The notes: generated by a model from the letters alone, not told the origin. DNA of 64,000 nt from Advenella incenata (GCF_004217095.1 NZ_SHKO01000001.1:1488001-1552000); one strand, 5' to 3'; counted from the stretch's first letter, positions 8,832 through 17,863 are shown. Made by a program: numbers and translations.

Positions 8832-10019
8832 ATGCACACACCAATAGCACTTTCTGACCGCATTCAGCCTGGCGAATGGCTGGGCATGCTGGGCGGCGGC
8901 CAGCTGGGTCGCATGTTCTGCCACGAAGCGCAGAAACTGGGATACAAGGTCGTTGTTCTGGATCCGTCCGGCAACAGTCCTGCTGGCATGGTGGCCGAGC
9001 GGCATATGGCCGCAGCCTACGATGATATTGTTGCACTCAGGGAGCTGGCCGCGATCACGCCCGCGGTCACGACGGAATTTGAAAACGTGCCGGCCAGCAG
9101 TCTGAAGCAGCTATCTGCGAGCTGCCGCGTGACGCCTGGCGCGGCGGCGGTCGCCGTCGTGCAGGACCGGATTGCCGAAAAGGCATTTATCAGTGCCCAG
9201 GATATTCCTGTTGCGCCTTATTGCGAGGTTCGCGAGGTGAGTGACCTGGAGCAGGCGCAGGACGCCCTGTTTCCCGGCATTCTGAAAGTAGCGCGCCTGG
9301 GTTATGACGGCAAGGGCCAGCAACGGGTCTCGACCCGCACTGAAGCCATTGAAGCTTTTCGTGACTTTGGTCAAATACCCTGCGTGCTTGAAGCCATGTT
9401 GCCGCTGGATCATGAAATTTCAGTTGTCATGGCGCGGGCGATCAGCGGAGAGACTGCGATTTTTCCGATTGGCATTAATACCCATGAAAACGGCATTCTT
9501 GCCAGTACGGTTGTCGCCTCAGGTCTGATCAACGAAGACCTGGCCAGGCAGGCCAGGGAAGCCGCCCTGCGCATTGCCGAAGGACTCAATTACCAGGGCG
9601 TGTTGTGTGTCGAATTCTTTGTGCTGTCCGACGGTCGCCTGATTGCAAACGAAATTGCCCCACGTCCGCACAACAGTGGCCACTACACGATGGACGCCTG
9701 TGTCACCAGCCAGTTTGAACAGCAGGTGCGTGTCATGACGGGCATGCCGCTGGGAGCGACAGACCTGCTCACGCCCGTGGTCATGCTCAATATCCTGGGC
9801 GACTGCTGGTTCAATGGCAATGCCAGCCATGCGCGGGAACCGCAATGGCATGACATTCTTGCCATCCCGGGTGTATCGTTGCATCTGTATGGCAAGGACG
9901 AGCCGCGCCCGGGACGCAAGGTCGGGCATATCAACGTTGTGGGCACCACCATTGAGCAGGCCAAGGAACGGGCACGGGATGTAATCCGTAAAATGGGAAT
10001 TCGCACCGTTTTGTCCTGA
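8832..10019 (+). CDS. purK: N5-carboxyaminoimidazole ribonucleotide synthase
   Basis: A 395-residue ATP-grasp enzyme that carboxylates AIR with bicarbonate and ATP, feeding PurE. Visible parts: GMLGGGQLGRMF at the N-terminal pre-ATP-grasp domain, the ATP-binding stretch FPGILKVARLGYDGKGQ, the LPLDHEISVVMAR strand, and VEFFVLSDGRLIANEIAPRPHNSGHYT with the metal-binding Glu and Asn residues. The length is slightly above E. coli PurK (355 aa). It closes the purCEK operon; sua5 follows after 95 nt, which may contain its own promoter. Confidence 0.96.
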   Translation: MHTPIALSDRIQPGEWLGMLGGGQLGRMFCHEAQKLGYKVVVLDPSGNSPAGMVAERHMAAAYDDIVALRELAAITPAVTTEFENVPASSLKQLSASCRVTPGAAAVAVVQDRIAEKAFISAQDIPVAPYCEVREVSDLEQAQDALFPGILKVARLGYDGKGQQRVSTRTEAIEAFRDFGQIPCVLEAMLPLDHEISVVMARAISGETAIFPIGINTHENGILASTVVASGLINEDLARQAREAALRIAEGLNYQGVLCVEFFVLSDGRLIANEIAPRPHNSGHYTMDACVTSQFEQQVRVMTGMPLGATDLLTPVVMLNILGDCWFNGNASHAREPQWHDILAIPGVSLHLYGKDEPRPGRKVGHINVVGTTIEQAKERARDVIRKMGIRTVLS

Positions 10020-10114
10020 CCTGCTTTAACCGTATACCTATACCCTGTAATCTTAAGAAGCAGTCCCGGCAATCCTGGATTGCACCCGATCACCACGCGA
10101 CACAGAACCTTTCC

Positions 10115-11125
10115 ATGACCGATATGACTAGCTCGATTGACCATGCCGCGCGCGTTTTGAACGAAGGCGGCTTGGTGGCGCTGCCTACCGAGACGGTTTA
10201 TGGTCTGGGCGCCGACGCCGAGAGTGCGCAGGCCGTGGCCAAAATCTACCAGGCCAAGCAGCGGCCAGCCAACCATCCACTTATTGTTCATATCGCGCCG
10301 GAGGCGGATCTGTCCTATTGGACGCGGGACGTTCCGGCAGAAGCGCAAAAGCTGATGCAGGCGTTCTGGCCGGGACCATTGACGCTGATCCTGCCGAAAA
10401 ACCCGGCCATCACCGATGCGGTGACCGGCGGACAAGACAGTATCGGCCTGCGATGCCCGTCGCACCCGGTCGCGCTGGCGCTGATCCGCGCTTTTGCCCG
10501 CCTGCGCCCCTCGGGGCAGGCCGGTATTGCAGCGCCTTCTGCCAACCGGTTCGGCCATGTGTCTCCGACCAAAGCCCAGCACGTACGCGACGAATTTCCC
10601 CAGGAATGTGCTGATGGCATGCCGGTACTGGAAGGCGGCGACACCGACATCGGCATTGAATCGACGATTGTGGACGTCTCGCGCATTGCGCAGGGCATGC
10701 CGGTCGTACTGCTTCGTCCTGGTCATATTTCCGCCGCGCAACTGGCGCAGGTACTGGGCTATACCCCGGCCAGCCCGGACGCTGCGGTTCCTCGTGCATC
10801 GGGCACGCTGAAGGCCCATTACGCGCCGCAAACCCGGCTCAGCCTGTTCGACGCCACAAACCTGGAAGGCATGCTGGCCGCCCGACCCGGGCACGAGCGC
10901 TGGGCCATCTATGCGTTTGACGCGCCGCCACCGGCCTTGCCTGCACAGCTGCAGTGGCACCAGGTGTCTTCTGACCCGGTCCGCTATGCACATGACCTGT
11001 ATGCACTGCTGCGCGAGGCAGACCAGCAGAATTTGGACCATTTGCTGATCCAGCGCCTGCCCGCAGACCAGCGGTGGGATGCGGTTGCCGATCGCCTGCA
11101 GCGCGCCGCCGCCGCTTTCGAATAA
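10115..11125 (+). CDS. L-threonylcarbamoyladenylate synthase (Sua5 type)
   Basis: A 336-residue enzyme making threonylcarbamoyl-AMP for the t6A37 modification of ANN-decoding tRNAs. The N-terminal YrdC domain (about 1-205) has GGLVALPTETVYGLGADA, the KQRPANHPLIVH basic patch and SIGLRCPSHPVA; after a linker the C-terminal Sua5 domain (about 235-335) starts at SGTLKAHYAPQTRLSLF. The two-domain length marks it as Sua5 rather than TsaC. It follows purK in the order conserved across Burkholderiales. Its stop codon lies inside the left arm of its terminator. Confidence 0.93.
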   Translation: MTDMTSSIDHAARVLNEGGLVALPTETVYGLGADAESAQAVAKIYQAKQRPANHPLIVHIAPEADLSYWTRDVPAEAQKLMQAFWPGPLTLILPKNPAITDAVTGGQDSIGLRCPSHPVALALIRAFARLRPSGQAGIAAPSANRFGHVSPTKAQHVRDEFPQECADGMPVLEGGDTDIGIESTIVDVSRIAQGMPVVLLRPGHISAAQLAQVLGYTPASPDAAVPRASGTLKAHYAPQTRLSLFDATNLEGMLAARPGHERWAIYAFDAPPPALPAQLQWHQVSSDPVRYAHDLYALLREADQQNLDHLLIQRLPADQRWDAVADRLQRAAAAFE

Positions 11126-11164
11126 AGCATTCCCGGCCACGGGTTTGGTCAGGAATGCTTTATT
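11121..11164 (+). terminator. Terminator of sua5
   Basis: AATAAAGCATTCC (11121-11133) and GGAATGCTTTATT (11152-11164) are perfect 13-bp arms around an 18-nt loop, followed by TTCC. The sua5 stop (11123-11125) is in the left arm. Symmetric A and T runs would let it work in both directions. Confidence 0.8.
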
Positions 11165-11275
11165 TTCCAGTCTGTTACGCCAATTGCAGCAGTTTATTCT
11201 GGAAAACGCATGGCCGCTTTGCCAGTTGGCCTAAACCGGATTATGATGATTCTATTGGAATCTCCGGAACACAAT

Positions 11276-12469
11276 ATGTTAGAAATCAAGAATCTTCAGG
11301 AAATGGTGGATGTGCGCAGGGATATCCACGCCCACCCCGAACTGGCTTACGAAGAAAATCGGACCGCACAGGTCATTTGTCGCAAGCTCAAGGAATGGGG
11401 TATCCCTTACGAAGCGGGCATCGGCAAAACCGGCGTGGTTGCAACCATCCGGGCTGGCAGCGCCGACAAGGCCATTGCGTTGCGCGCCGATATGGACGCG
11501 CTACCCATGCAGGAAGAAAACCGTTTTGCACACCGTTCGCAGCATGATGGCAAAATGCATGGCTGCGGCCACGATGGGCATACCACCATGCTGCTTACTG
11601 CGGCGCATTACCTGAACGAGACACGCAATTTCGACGGTACGGTTCACCTGATATTTCAGCCAGCCGAAGAGGGTGCCGCGGGCGCCAAAGCCATGCTTGA
11701 CGACGGGTTGCTGGAACGGTTTCCCTGCGAAGCCATTTTCGGCATGCACAATTGGCCTGGGCTGCCCGAAGGGGCATTCGGCTATCGCAGCGGGCCGCTG
11801 ATGGCCTCCAGTAATGTATTCAGAATCACCGTTTCTGGAAAAGGCGGTCACGCGGCAGCGCCCGCCGATTGCGCCGATCCGGTGCCGGCGATTGCCCAGA
11901 TTGCGGTGGCGCTGCAAACCATCGTATCGCGTTCGGTTCGTCCAATTGACCCGGCAGTCTTGTCCATTACGCAAATTCATACCGGGTCGGCCAATAATGT
12001 CATTCCCGACAGTGGCTGGCTTGCCGGCGCTGTGCGCTGTTTTTCCGATGACGTGATTGACGTGATGGAAAAACGCATGCGCGAATTGGCTACGCAGATT
12101 GCCAGCAGCTTTGGCTGTACCTGCGAAGTTGAATTTGACCGCAGATATCCGCCACTGGTGAACACGCCCGACGAAACCGAGTTCTGCCGCCAGGTCATGG
12201 AGTCCCTGTATGGCGAGCGCAGCGCCGAGATGGTGCGAGAGAATGTGCAGGTCATGCCCTCCGAAGATTTCTCTTTCTTCCTGCGCGAACGGCCTGGCAG
12301 TTATGTCTTTTTGGGAAATGGCGAGGGTAACCACCGCGAGCCGGACCATGGTCTGGGCCCTTGCATGCTGCACAACCCGAGCTATGATTTCAACGACAAT
12401 CTGATCCCGATCGGCGCCAGCTACTGGATTCGCCTGACTGAAATGTATCTGGCGTCCAAAGCCAGCTAA
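11276..12469 (+). CDS. M20 family amidohydrolase (hippurate hydrolase/N-acyl amino acid deacylase type)
   Basis: A 397-residue di-metal amidohydrolase of the M20D/AmhX-HipO group. RRDIHAHPELAYEE, the metal site MHGCGHDGHTTML, HLIFQPAEEGAAGA (catalytic Glu pair), MHNWPGLPEG and MPSEDFSFF are all present, so both metal ions and the dimerisation lid are probably intact. Substrates of the family are N-acyl or N-benzoyl amino acids; the specific one is not readable. The ATG at 11276 was chosen because homologues begin close to the VRRDIHAHPEL motif; upstream in-frame starts at 11210 and after would add a non-conserved leader. It is a single-gene unit between two hairpins. Confidence 0.88.
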   Translation: MLEIKNLQEMVDVRRDIHAHPELAYEENRTAQVICRKLKEWGIPYEAGIGKTGVVATIRAGSADKAIALRADMDALPMQEENRFAHRSQHDGKMHGCGHDGHTTMLLTAAHYLNETRNFDGTVHLIFQPAEEGAAGAKAMLDDGLLERFPCEAIFGMHNWPGLPEGAFGYRSGPLMASSNVFRITVSGKGGHAAAPADCADPVPAIAQIAVALQTIVSRSVRPIDPAVLSITQIHTGSANNVIPDSGWLAGAVRCFSDDVIDVMEKRMRELATQIASSFGCTCEVEFDRRYPPLVNTPDETEFCRQVMESLYGERSAEMVRENVQVMPSEDFSFFLRERPGSYVFLGNGEGNHREPDHGLGPCMLHNPSYDFNDNLIPIGASYWIRLTEMYLASKAS

Positions 12470-12485
12470 CAGCACACTTCTAGCG

Positions 12486-12512
12486 ATTCCCGGTATCGAT
12501 GCGACCGGGAAT
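12486..12512. terminator. Hairpin after the amidohydrolase gene
   Basis: ATTCCCGGT and ACCGGGAAT form perfect 9-bp arms with a 9-nt loop, 16 nt after the stop codon. There is no T-run, so it may be a weak or Rho-assisted terminator or an mRNA-stabilising hairpin. Confidence 0.5.
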
Positions 12513-12867
12513 GACGCACTGCGGTCATGTTGACGCACGCAATTGGCAAGCGCAAAAATACCTGCGCCTGGGTAGCGAGCACCATCAGCTGGTCATTCGG
12601 CCAACATGGGGCCATCATCATGGTTCGTATTTATCATATTCCTCGAATTTCTCGCATGTGGAACCGAGTGCTGAACGCCACGGGAGCCTTGCCAAAGTAA
12701 TTGCGCTTATCAACCAACCGAACGGTTGGCGGATACTTGATCCGCTCAGATGATATTGCTTTTGTCATGATTGGAGTTGGCATTCTGGTTATTTTAATGA
12801 CTTGGCAATACCCATGATCAACGTTACCATGAGTTCAAATCTGGCGTGATACCAAGGAGCTTGTTCA
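12513..12867. other. Gene-free stretch upstream of the pilus locus
   Basis: No convincing gene is seen here. It becomes AT-rich toward the chaperone gene and holds a 16-bp inverted repeat (CCAACCG-AA-CGGTTGG, 12714-12729) that could be an operator for the pilus operon. A possible promoter is TTGGAG (12771-12776) with TTTAAT (12793-12798), spacer 16 bp. No regulator gene for the pilus is adjacent. Confidence 0.4.
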
Positions 12868-13587
12868 ATGCGATCGTTGTTTCGTTATATAGTACTTGCG
12901 GTTTTATTTGCGAGCGGACAATTTGCCATTGGGGCTGGCCTGCAGGTCACACCCATTGTCCTGGATATCAAGCAGACACAAAAATCCGATGGCTTGTGGC
13001 TGACCAATACTTCAAATGCTGCAATGGACGTGCAGGTTCGGGTGTTTGAATGGGTGCAAAATCATAAAACGGATGTACTTGCACCAACGACAGACTTCGT
13101 GGCCAGCCCTCCCATGGCAAAAATCCCCGGCGGTGGCAAACAATTTGTCCGTTTGGTCAAAGTGGGGCAGCCTGCAGTTCCGATAGAGCGTTCATACCGT
13201 ATTGTCGTGGATGAATTGCCATTGGAGAGCGCCACGAGCAAAGGCTTGACATTCGCCCTGAGATATTCCATCCCGGTGTTTATTCACGGAGCCAATGCAC
13301 CCACGTCGCCGCAACTGAGCTGGTATCTGGCAGCGGATCCCAAAGGCGGTGTACTGTTAACGGTAAACAATTCAGGAACAACCCGGGCAAAATTGAGTGA
13401 TTTGACCTTCACAAGCAAAAGCGGGCAGACCCTTGCGATAAACAAAGGATTGTTTGGTTACGCGCTGGCCAATAGTGGCAGACAGTGGTCTATTTCTACA
13501 AATACCCGTTTGTTTTCGAGAGGGGGAACCTTTCAAGCAGTCATGAACGGCAAGGCAATAGAGATCTCTGTTCCTGGCATCAGGTAA
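12868..13587 (+). CDS. Periplasmic pilus chaperone (PapD-like, CsuC type)
   Basis: A 239-residue secreted protein with a signal peptide (MRSLFRYIVLAVLFASG, cleavage probably around residue 22) and two Ig-like domains. GLQVTPIVLDI, QVRVFEWVQ, KQFVRLVKVG with the conserved Arg that anchors subunit C termini, and ERSYRIVVDELP are typical of chaperones of the archaic (Csu/sigma) chaperone-usher class. It folds pilin subunits by donor-strand complementation and hands them to the usher. The start has AAGGAG eight bases upstream. It is first in the locus, whereas in csu operons the chaperone normally follows the pilin genes. Confidence 0.9.
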   Translation: MRSLFRYIVLAVLFASGQFAIGAGLQVTPIVLDIKQTQKSDGLWLTNTSNAAMDVQVRVFEWVQNHKTDVLAPTTDFVASPPMAKIPGGGKQFVRLVKVGQPAVPIERSYRIVVDELPLESATSKGLTFALRYSIPVFIHGANAPTSPQLSWYLAADPKGGVLLTVNNSGTTRAKLSDLTFTSKSGQTLAINKGLFGYALANSGRQWSISTNTRLFSRGGTFQAVMNGKAIEISVPGIR

Positions 13588-13692
13588 ATACTGCAAAACC
13601 GTGGGCGATTGAGCGAGTGCTCTGGTTATTGATTGAAAGGTAACTTTATTGTAACAGTATTGTTTAAATGCAACATTGCGCCATTTTGGTGC

Positions 13693-13721
13693 TTGAATCA
13701 AATTATCACATTTGCTATTGT
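13693..13721 (+). promoter_or_regulatory. Probable promoter of the pilin gene
   Basis: TTGAAT (13693-13698) and TATTGT (13716-13721) with a 17-bp spacer lie in the 198-bp AT-rich gap between the chaperone and pilin genes, 65 nt before the pilin ATG. A separate promoter would allow the abundant pilin to be made in excess of chaperone and usher. Confidence 0.5.
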
Positions 13722-13785
13722 GGCTCAATAGGTAAGGCAACGGGCTTTATCATAAATGTAGCACCAACCAATAATAGGAATAATA

Positions 13786-14313
13786 ATGAAAACCAAGATA
13801 ATGGTCATGTGTGTGGGGATGGCAGTCACGCTGGTTTCCATGAGTGCCCGAGCGGCATCGGAGGCTACGACGTTTGATGTTACTATTTCCATCACACCTT
13901 CGTGCAATATCAGCACATTGGGAAATGGCGTATCAACATTGGCCTTTGGCTCGCATGATTCTTTCCAGACGCAGGTCGCGGGTTCGACTGATTTGGTCGT
14001 CACTTGTACCAATGGCGCCGCCTATCAATTGGGCTTGAACGAAGGGCTGCATGCCAGTACGGCAGCGGATGTCAACACCCGGCGGATGATCGGTGTCAGC
14101 ACTGCACCAGACAATACCGCGGATTTTGTGCCTTATCAGCTTTATCAGGATGCGAGCTATGCGACTGTCTGGGGCAACACGCTTGATACCAATACCAAAG
14201 CTGCGACGGGAACCGGCACGCAGGATACTCACACCGTATATGGCCGGGTTCCAAGCACCAACTACACTGTCGGAAATTATCAAGACACCATTACGGCTAC
14301 AGTGACATTTTGA
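13786..14313 (+). CDS. Spore coat protein U (SCPU) domain pilin, probable main pilus subunit
   Basis: A 175-residue secreted subunit with a signal peptide (MKTKIMVMCVGMAVTLVSMSARA). The mature protein is a single SCPU domain: FDVTISITPSCNISTLGNG with the first Cys, LVVTCTNGAAYQLGLNEGLHA with the second Cys, YQLYQDASYATVWGNT and the C-terminal VYGRVPSTNYTVGNYQDTITATVTF beta-strand region ending in hydrophobic residues that the chaperone would bind. This is the CsuA/B type of archaic pili, surface fibres used for adhesion and biofilm. AGGAATAAT precedes the ATG. Because it is one-domain, it is more likely the shaft than the tip. Confidence 0.88.
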   Translation: MKTKIMVMCVGMAVTLVSMSARAASEATTFDVTISITPSCNISTLGNGVSTLAFGSHDSFQTQVAGSTDLVVTCTNGAAYQLGLNEGLHASTAADVNTRRMIGVSTAPDNTADFVPYQLYQDASYATVWGNTLDTNTKAATGTGTQDTHTVYGRVPSTNYTVGNYQDTITATVTF

Positions 14314-14359
14314 TCGCCTGTTAAACCAATAGGTCTTAGGAATATGACTATGACTGCGA

Positions 14360-16714
14360 ATGGTTGAATGGGTAAGACCGGGAAAGGTTGTTGCTCTGCT
14401 AACGATATGTTGCGCGCTTGCTGAATCGGCCAACGCACAACATATTCCGCCACCGGTCCGCCAGAAAGATGGCTACGCACCAGCTCAGGCGGGATTCAAT
14501 ACTGTTTATCTTGAGACTTCGCTGAACGGCAATCCTATCGGCAATCTGACCCCCTTCATAGAGAAAAACGGCAAATTGTCTGCCAGTCCTAGCGTCTTGC
14601 GCAGCATGGGTTTTCGCGTGCCTGACGATTCCTCGTCACCCATTGCGCTGGATGATATTGATCGGCTCAGTTACCGTTACAGCCAGGACGTACAGCGAAT
14701 CTCTATGACAGCACCACTGGATGAACTGGATCTGGAAGCCACCGAGCTGACCAATGAAAGCTCCCCTGATATTGATGTGTCTACTGGCACAGGGCTGTTG
14801 CTCAATTATGATATTTACGCATGGCACTCAACACATCGCTATAAATCCATCAGCGCTTTTTCCGAGTTAAGGTTTTTCAGCCCGCTGGGCGTGTTAAGCA
14901 ATACGGCGCTGTTCAAGAAAGAATCAGGCACTCAGCAGATTGCAGGGCAGAGCGATTCGGTACGCCTGGATACGCAATGGGAAACCTCCTGGCCTGGCAG
15001 CGCCGTGAGCCTGCGGCTGGGCGATACCCATACCGCGGCAGTACCATGGTCGCGGGCGACGCGCATTGGCGGTATTCAGCTGAGTCGCAATTTTGCCCTG
15101 AAGCCGTATTTTTCCACCGCACCCTTGCCGTCGTTTCTGGGGTCTGCAGATATTCCTTCCAATGCTGAACTCTATGTGAATGGGATTAAACAGTTTGAAC
15201 AAGAGGTACCTGCAGGTCCCTTCAATATTCAGACGATGCCTTATATCAGCGGGGCAGGCAATGCCACATTGGTTTTGACCGATGCAATGGGCAAGCAGCG
15301 GGCAGTGGAACTGCCGTTTTACAACAGCACAACGTTATTGAAAAAAGGACTGGCCGACTGGTCCATCGAGGCCGGTTATGTGCGCAAATCATATGGGATA
15401 AAATCATTTGATTACGGCCATGATCCCATGTATTCAGGTTCAATTCGCTACGGGGTTACCAATGCAATCACTGCCGAAGCTCATGCAGAAAGTACAAAGA
15501 AACTGGTCAATTACGGTGCCGGCGTAAACGTGCGTCTCGGCCAATTCGGTGTGGTGACCGGTTCCTATGCAAGCAGCAGGCATAATCATGTCAAAGGCGG
15601 CATGTACAGTTGGGGATATCAGTGGCAGGGCAGTCGGTTCCATGTGAGTACTGATCTGAAAAAAGCACAGAAGACCTATCGTGATGTTGCCTCGCTGTAC
15701 GGCTCAGAAGTGCCTGAAACCAACCGGATTTTGTCGGCTGGTGTCAATATGGATCAATGGGGTCAACTGGGCGTGAGCTACATTAACCTCAAGTATTTCG
15801 GACAACCTGCAGATCGCTACCTGAATGTTTATTGGAGCAAGCAGATCAATGACACAGTGAATGTGGCACTGAACTACAACAAGGATTTGAACAAATCCGG
15901 GCGCCAGACGCTGTTTCTGGGCGTCTCGTTCAGTTTTGATAAACGCTATTCGGCCTATGTGTCGGCCACCGCACTCAATGACACCAATCGCTACACGGCC
16001 AGTGTATTCCGGCGCTCTGAAGACGATGAAGGGTTGTCATGGATGGTGCAGTCGCAATACGAACGACAGTCTGCTGGGTTGTATGCAAGCGCAAATTATC
16101 GTGGCCGTTATGGCGAATATTCAGCCGGGGTCCAGAGCGACCGGGGCAACAGTGCCGCATACGCGAATACGACGGGTTCGCTGGTGCTGATGTCCGGTGG
16201 CGTGTTTGCCAGTCGGCAGATTACAGACGGGTTTGCCGTAGTCTCGACCAATGGTGTCAAGGATGTGCCAGTCCAGCTGGAGAACCGCAACTATGGCACA
16301 ACCAATAATAGCGGTTTGCTGATCGTGACGCCTTTGAATTCGTATCAAAAAAATCAAATTGCCATTGACCCGTCGGTACTGCCGGCGAACATGATGATAG
16401 ATAAAGTGAATACGACCGTCGCGCCGGAAAGAGGATCGGGTACGCGGGTCCTCTTTAAGATTGCACCAGCCCGCGCGGCAACGGTGATTTTGCATGATCG
16501 TAACGGTCAGCCGCTGCCATTGGGAACACGGGTTGTGCTCAATGGCGGCTCGGAAACCATTGTGGGTTATGACGGTATTGCGTATCTGGAACAATTGCAG
16601 TCGCGCAACCAAGTTGTAGCATCATTGCCCTCTGGCACCTGCCGGGTAGGCTTTGAGTTCACTAATACAGAAGACACGATACCACGGCTTGGGCCGCTGG
16701 TATGCAAGGAATAA
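14360..16714 (+). CDS. Outer-membrane usher (FimD/PapC superfamily, CsuD type)
   Basis: A 784-residue outer-membrane beta-barrel that secretes and assembles chaperone-bound pilins. A signal peptide (VVALLTICCALAESANA) is followed by the usher N domain (FNTVYLETSLNGNPIGNL), the long barrel with the plug region (LYVNGIKQFEQEVPAGPF is the hallmark block near residue 275), and C-terminal domains (about 640-784) with a disulfide-forming Cys pair near the end. The start is uncertain: the best ribosome-binding site (TTAGGA, 14336-14341) serves ATG 14344 or 14350 in another frame, which reads only to a TGA at 14365-14367. Either a mini-ORF is coupled to the usher or one inserted base has shifted its natural start. 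The tip gene follows after 6 nt. Confidence 0.9.
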   Translation: MVEWVRPGKVVALLTICCALAESANAQHIPPPVRQKDGYAPAQAGFNTVYLETSLNGNPIGNLTPFIEKNGKLSASPSVLRSMGFRVPDDSSSPIALDDIDRLSYRYSQDVQRISMTAPLDELDLEATELTNESSPDIDVSTGTGLLLNYDIYAWHSTHRYKSISAFSELRFFSPLGVLSNTALFKKESGTQQIAGQSDSVRLDTQWETSWPGSAVSLRLGDTHTAAVPWSRATRIGGIQLSRNFALKPYFSTAPLPSFLGSADIPSNAELYVNGIKQFEQEVPAGPFNIQTMPYISGAGNATLVLTDAMGKQRAVELPFYNSTTLLKKGLADWSIEAGYVRKSYGIKSFDYGHDPMYSGSIRYGVTNAITAEAHAESTKKLVNYGAGVNVRLGQFGVVTGSYASSRHNHVKGGMYSWGYQWQGSRFHVSTDLKKAQKTYRDVASLYGSEVPETNRILSAGVNMDQWGQLGVSYINLKYFGQPADRYLNVYWSKQINDTVNVALNYNKDLNKSGRQTLFLGVSFSFDKRYSAYVSATALNDTNRYTASVFRRSEDDEGLSWMVQSQYERQSAGLYASANYRGRYGEYSAGVQSDRGNSAAYANTTGSLVLMSGGVFASRQITDGFAVVSTNGVKDVPVQLENRNYGTTNNSGLLIVTPLNSYQKNQIAIDPSVLPANMMIDKVNTTVAPERGSGTRVLFKIAPARAATVILHDRNGQPLPLGTRVVLNGGSETIVGYDGIAYLEQLQSRNQVVASLPSGTCRVGFEFTNTEDTIPRLGPLVCKE

Positions 16715-16720
16715 AACATC

Positions 16721-17701
16721 ATGCGCATGCTTAAATTGCTCAGCCTGTCATTTGTTTTCGTGTTGGCTTCGCTGTTTGTGGCCGGGAAGGCGCAGGCGGC
16801 CTGTACCGCGACAGTAACTGCGCTCAATTTTGGGCCGATCAATCCGGTGTCCCCAGGTTCTTTTGATGTCAACGCAACGGTCAGCTATAGCTGCAGCTCA
16901 CTGATTTCCTTACTGAGCTATATAAAGGTGTGCATCGAAATCGGGCCAGGTCCGCAAGACGCTGATGTGACCAACCGAGTATTGACCCATTCTGCCATCT
17001 CGTCTGAAAAGTTGACATATAACGTCTATTCCAATCCCGCAAGAACAACAGTATTTGGTAATGTTTACGGATCGGGTAGCCCGCCGGTCACAATTCTTCA
17101 TGGTCCGTACACCCTCGGATTGCTTGCGACTGCCAGTGGTTCGCAAACCGTTTATGGCCGGCTGGCAGCGGCCAATCCGTTTATGCAACGCAACATTGGG
17201 CAGTACACTTCGACGCTGCCCGTCACCGTGCGGATGGCGCTTGTGTCGGTAGCGGGCCAGAGCCCTTGCCTGGATTTATCACCTGCGAACATTCCGTTGT
17301 CAATTACAGCAACCTTGATCAGCGCCTGCAAGATCAGTGCCCAGCCTTTGAGTTTCGGTATTCATCCAAGTAACTTTTCCGCAAACGTCACATCAACCTC
17401 GACGATCGCTTCATCTTGCACCAAAGCCACGCCTTATCAAATTGGCTTGAATAATGGTTTGCATGCTATGGGGAATCAGCGGCGTATGAAAGCGGGAGAT
17501 GGTCAGTTCATCAATTACGAGTTGTACAAAGATGCGGCCCGTGCGCAGCGCTGGGGGGCTGCGCTCAATACGGCCGAGACGCTTGCCGGCGTGGCAACAG
17601 GATTAACGCAAAATGCGACTGTATATGGCAGCGTCCCACCGCAGGCCGGGTTAAGGGCAGCCGATTACAAGGATACCATCACGGTAACCATCACGTATTA
17701 A
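16721..17701 (+). CDS. Two-domain SCPU protein, probable pilus tip subunit (CsuE-like)
   Basis: A 326-residue secreted protein with a signal peptide (LLSLSFVFVLASLFVAGKAQA). It carries two SCPU-like domains: domain 1 (about 27-185, CTATVTALNFGPINPVSPG to TVYGRLAAANPFMQRNIGQY) and domain 2 (about 190-326, ITATLISACKISAQPLSFG to VYGSVPPQAGLRAADYKDTITVTITY). Domain 2 resembles the main pilin in the YQIGLNNGLHA and YELYKDAARAQRWG blocks. A donor-strand-accepting pilin domain after a distal domain is the organisation of the CsuE tip adhesin of archaic pili. It is 6 nt after the usher and ends the locus. Confidence 0.85.
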   Translation: MRMLKLLSLSFVFVLASLFVAGKAQAACTATVTALNFGPINPVSPGSFDVNATVSYSCSSLISLLSYIKVCIEIGPGPQDADVTNRVLTHSAISSEKLTYNVYSNPARTTVFGNVYGSGSPPVTILHGPYTLGLLATASGSQTVYGRLAAANPFMQRNIGQYTSTLPVTVRMALVSVAGQSPCLDLSPANIPLSITATLISACKISAQPLSFGIHPSNFSANVTSTSTIASSCTKATPYQIGLNNGLHAMGNQRRMKAGDGQFINYELYKDAARAQRWGAALNTAETLAGVATGLTQNATVYGSVPPQAGLRAADYKDTITVTITY

Positions 17702-17863
17702 TGTGCGAATGGTAGGTTAGCTTGTAAGCTTTAAGGGTCGAGCTCCCGTCTCTTTCCTGAAACACGCGCAGGCATTCAACAGGATCGGCTGTTTCGCTCT
17801 TTCAGAGTTATGGATGAGTACGAATGAAAATGCAACCCACTATGCGGATGGCTTTGGGAGCGA

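Noticed and set aside
9683-11140. 485-codon leftward ORF across the purK end and sua5
   Set aside because: It is antisense to two well-conserved genes, has no recognisable motif and no ribosome-binding site; GC-rich codon structure on the other strand explains it.
12499-12753. 84-codon ORF in the gene-free stretch before the pilus locus
   Set aside because: No ribosome-binding site, no motif and unusual composition; it overlaps the hairpin and the palindrome region.
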